DNA of 41,609 nt from CAKVOD01 sp964489405 (GTDB taxonomy: Bacteria > Bacillota > Clostridia > Christensenellales > UBA1242). How positions within the stretch are numbered: position 1 is the first letter of the stretch; every line of letters begins with the position of its first letter. A model generated the notes under the pieces. The model saw only the letters and a list, made by a program, of their open reading frames with translations. It was not told where the DNA came from and searched no databases. Shown piece after piece: positions 41,255 through 41,609 of the stretch. The translations under genes and the position numbers were made by a program. The stretch covers positions 1 through 41,609 of the forward strand of contig CAZAYL010000008.1 of the NCBI GenBank assembly GCA_964489405.1, in the 5' to 3' direction.

Positions 41255-41394
41255 CAAAACAAAAAAGGCTGAATTGCAAATATAAGAATACTAAACCAAA
41301 GTATAATAATTAATAAGTTTATATTATATAAGTTTATTGAACTATTAAAGTTTAAATATATAGATATATTTTAAAAAATATTTAATAAATGGAA

Positions 41395-41438
41395 AAGAAG
41401 CGTATAGTTTTCAAGCAAGCAACGCTTCTTTATTTTTT
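41395..41438 (+). terminator. Terminator of the third surface gene
   Basis: AAGAAGCGT (41395-41403) pairs with ACGCTTCTT (41422-41430), followed by TATTTTTT. Confidence 0.8.
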
Positions 41439-41609
41439 ATGAAAATTATTTATTTAGTAATTAAACATTATTTTTACATTTATTATAGCATTATAATCTA
41501 AAATTTCTAAAAAGTTATGCAAATTTTCCAAAATTCGTGTAAATATATTAAAAAGCGCGAAAGTGGCATAAAACCTAAGTTTTAGCGGGGTCGACACACA
41601 CGGGTGCAA
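41439..41609. other. Intergenic end of the window
   Basis: AT-rich until about 41550, then GC-richer to the edge. A minus-strand frame ending TAG at 41577-41575 (APVCVDPAKT) might be the end of a gene beyond the window, but ten codons cannot support a call. Confidence 0.3.

Noticed and set aside
41575..41609. 3' end of a minus-strand gene (APVCVDPAKT then TAG)
   Set aside because: Only ten codons are visible and two other frames are equally open.
1..41609. CRISPR arrays, transposase genes and tRNA genes
   Set aside because: No regularly spaced repeats, no recognisable transposase frame and no tRNA apart from the tRNA-like ends of tmRNA were seen.

Overview
The window reads as a chromosomal segment of a low-GC, endospore-forming Firmicute of the Clostridia type, probably an uncultured gut lineage. 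Support comes from the sporulation genes (spoIIGA-sigE, sigG, yqfC-yqfD), a SpoVD/FtsI-type PBP with a PASTA domain, a MurE carrying the DNPR motif of meso-diaminopimelate ligases, and a gene order close to that of Bacillus and Clostridium. The exact taxon cannot be read from the sequence. Stop codon usage is standard, and consensus sigma-A promoters and intrinsic terminators are easy to see.

Layout. 1-0.9 kb: 3' part of a surface protein gene. 1.0-6.3 kb: secG, rnr, smpB, ssrA (tmRNA) and a membrane-anchored coiled-coil protein. 6.7-9.1 kb: a patatin-like phospholipase and a ComEC-like metallo-beta-lactamase hydrolase. 9.2-11.6 kb: a cysteine-containing protein of unknown function on the minus strand, then ysxC and a metallophosphoesterase. 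11.9-18.6 kb: a short division and cell-wall operon (mraZ, rsmH, ftsL-like, PBP, murE, mraY) with a visible MraZ-type operator. 18.8-21.3 kb: a large surface protein whose ninth to twelfth codons are a run of eleven G. 21.3-21.85 kb: a repeat-bearing, locally GC-richer gap. 21.9-25.5 kb: a cation exchanger, sigE and spoIIGA on the minus strand, with sigG divergent from spoIIGA. 25.7-36.9 kb: a compacted yqf/era/recO/dnaG/rpoD region (nfeD, floA, two small membrane proteins, yqfC, yqfD, ybeY, era, a yqzL-like small ORF, recO, dnaG, rpoD, trmK, a zinc-ribbon protein). 37.1-41.25 kb: glmS, an XRE-type regulator and a divergent third surface protein.

Most of the window is conserved housekeeping and sporulation machinery: secretion, ribosome rescue, peptidoglycan precursors, division, sigma cascades and replication priming. 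The accessory and most unusual content is a dispersed family of three surface proteins (1-0.9, 18.8-21.3 and 39.6-41.25 kb). The two complete members share an unusually long cytoplasmic N-terminal segment, a similar juxtamembrane motif before one membrane helix, a GSGT..PYII entry motif, InlB-type repeats and a short C-terminal tail rich in I and V. The third member is cut by the window edge but shows the same helix and tail. All three look G-rich on the coding strand, unlike neighbouring C-rich housekeeping genes. One member has a poly-G tract with the layout of an ON/OFF phase-variation switch. Another is divergently transcribed from an XRE regulator across repeated TTACATAA sites. This family is the best candidate in the window for an undescribed surface-variation system.
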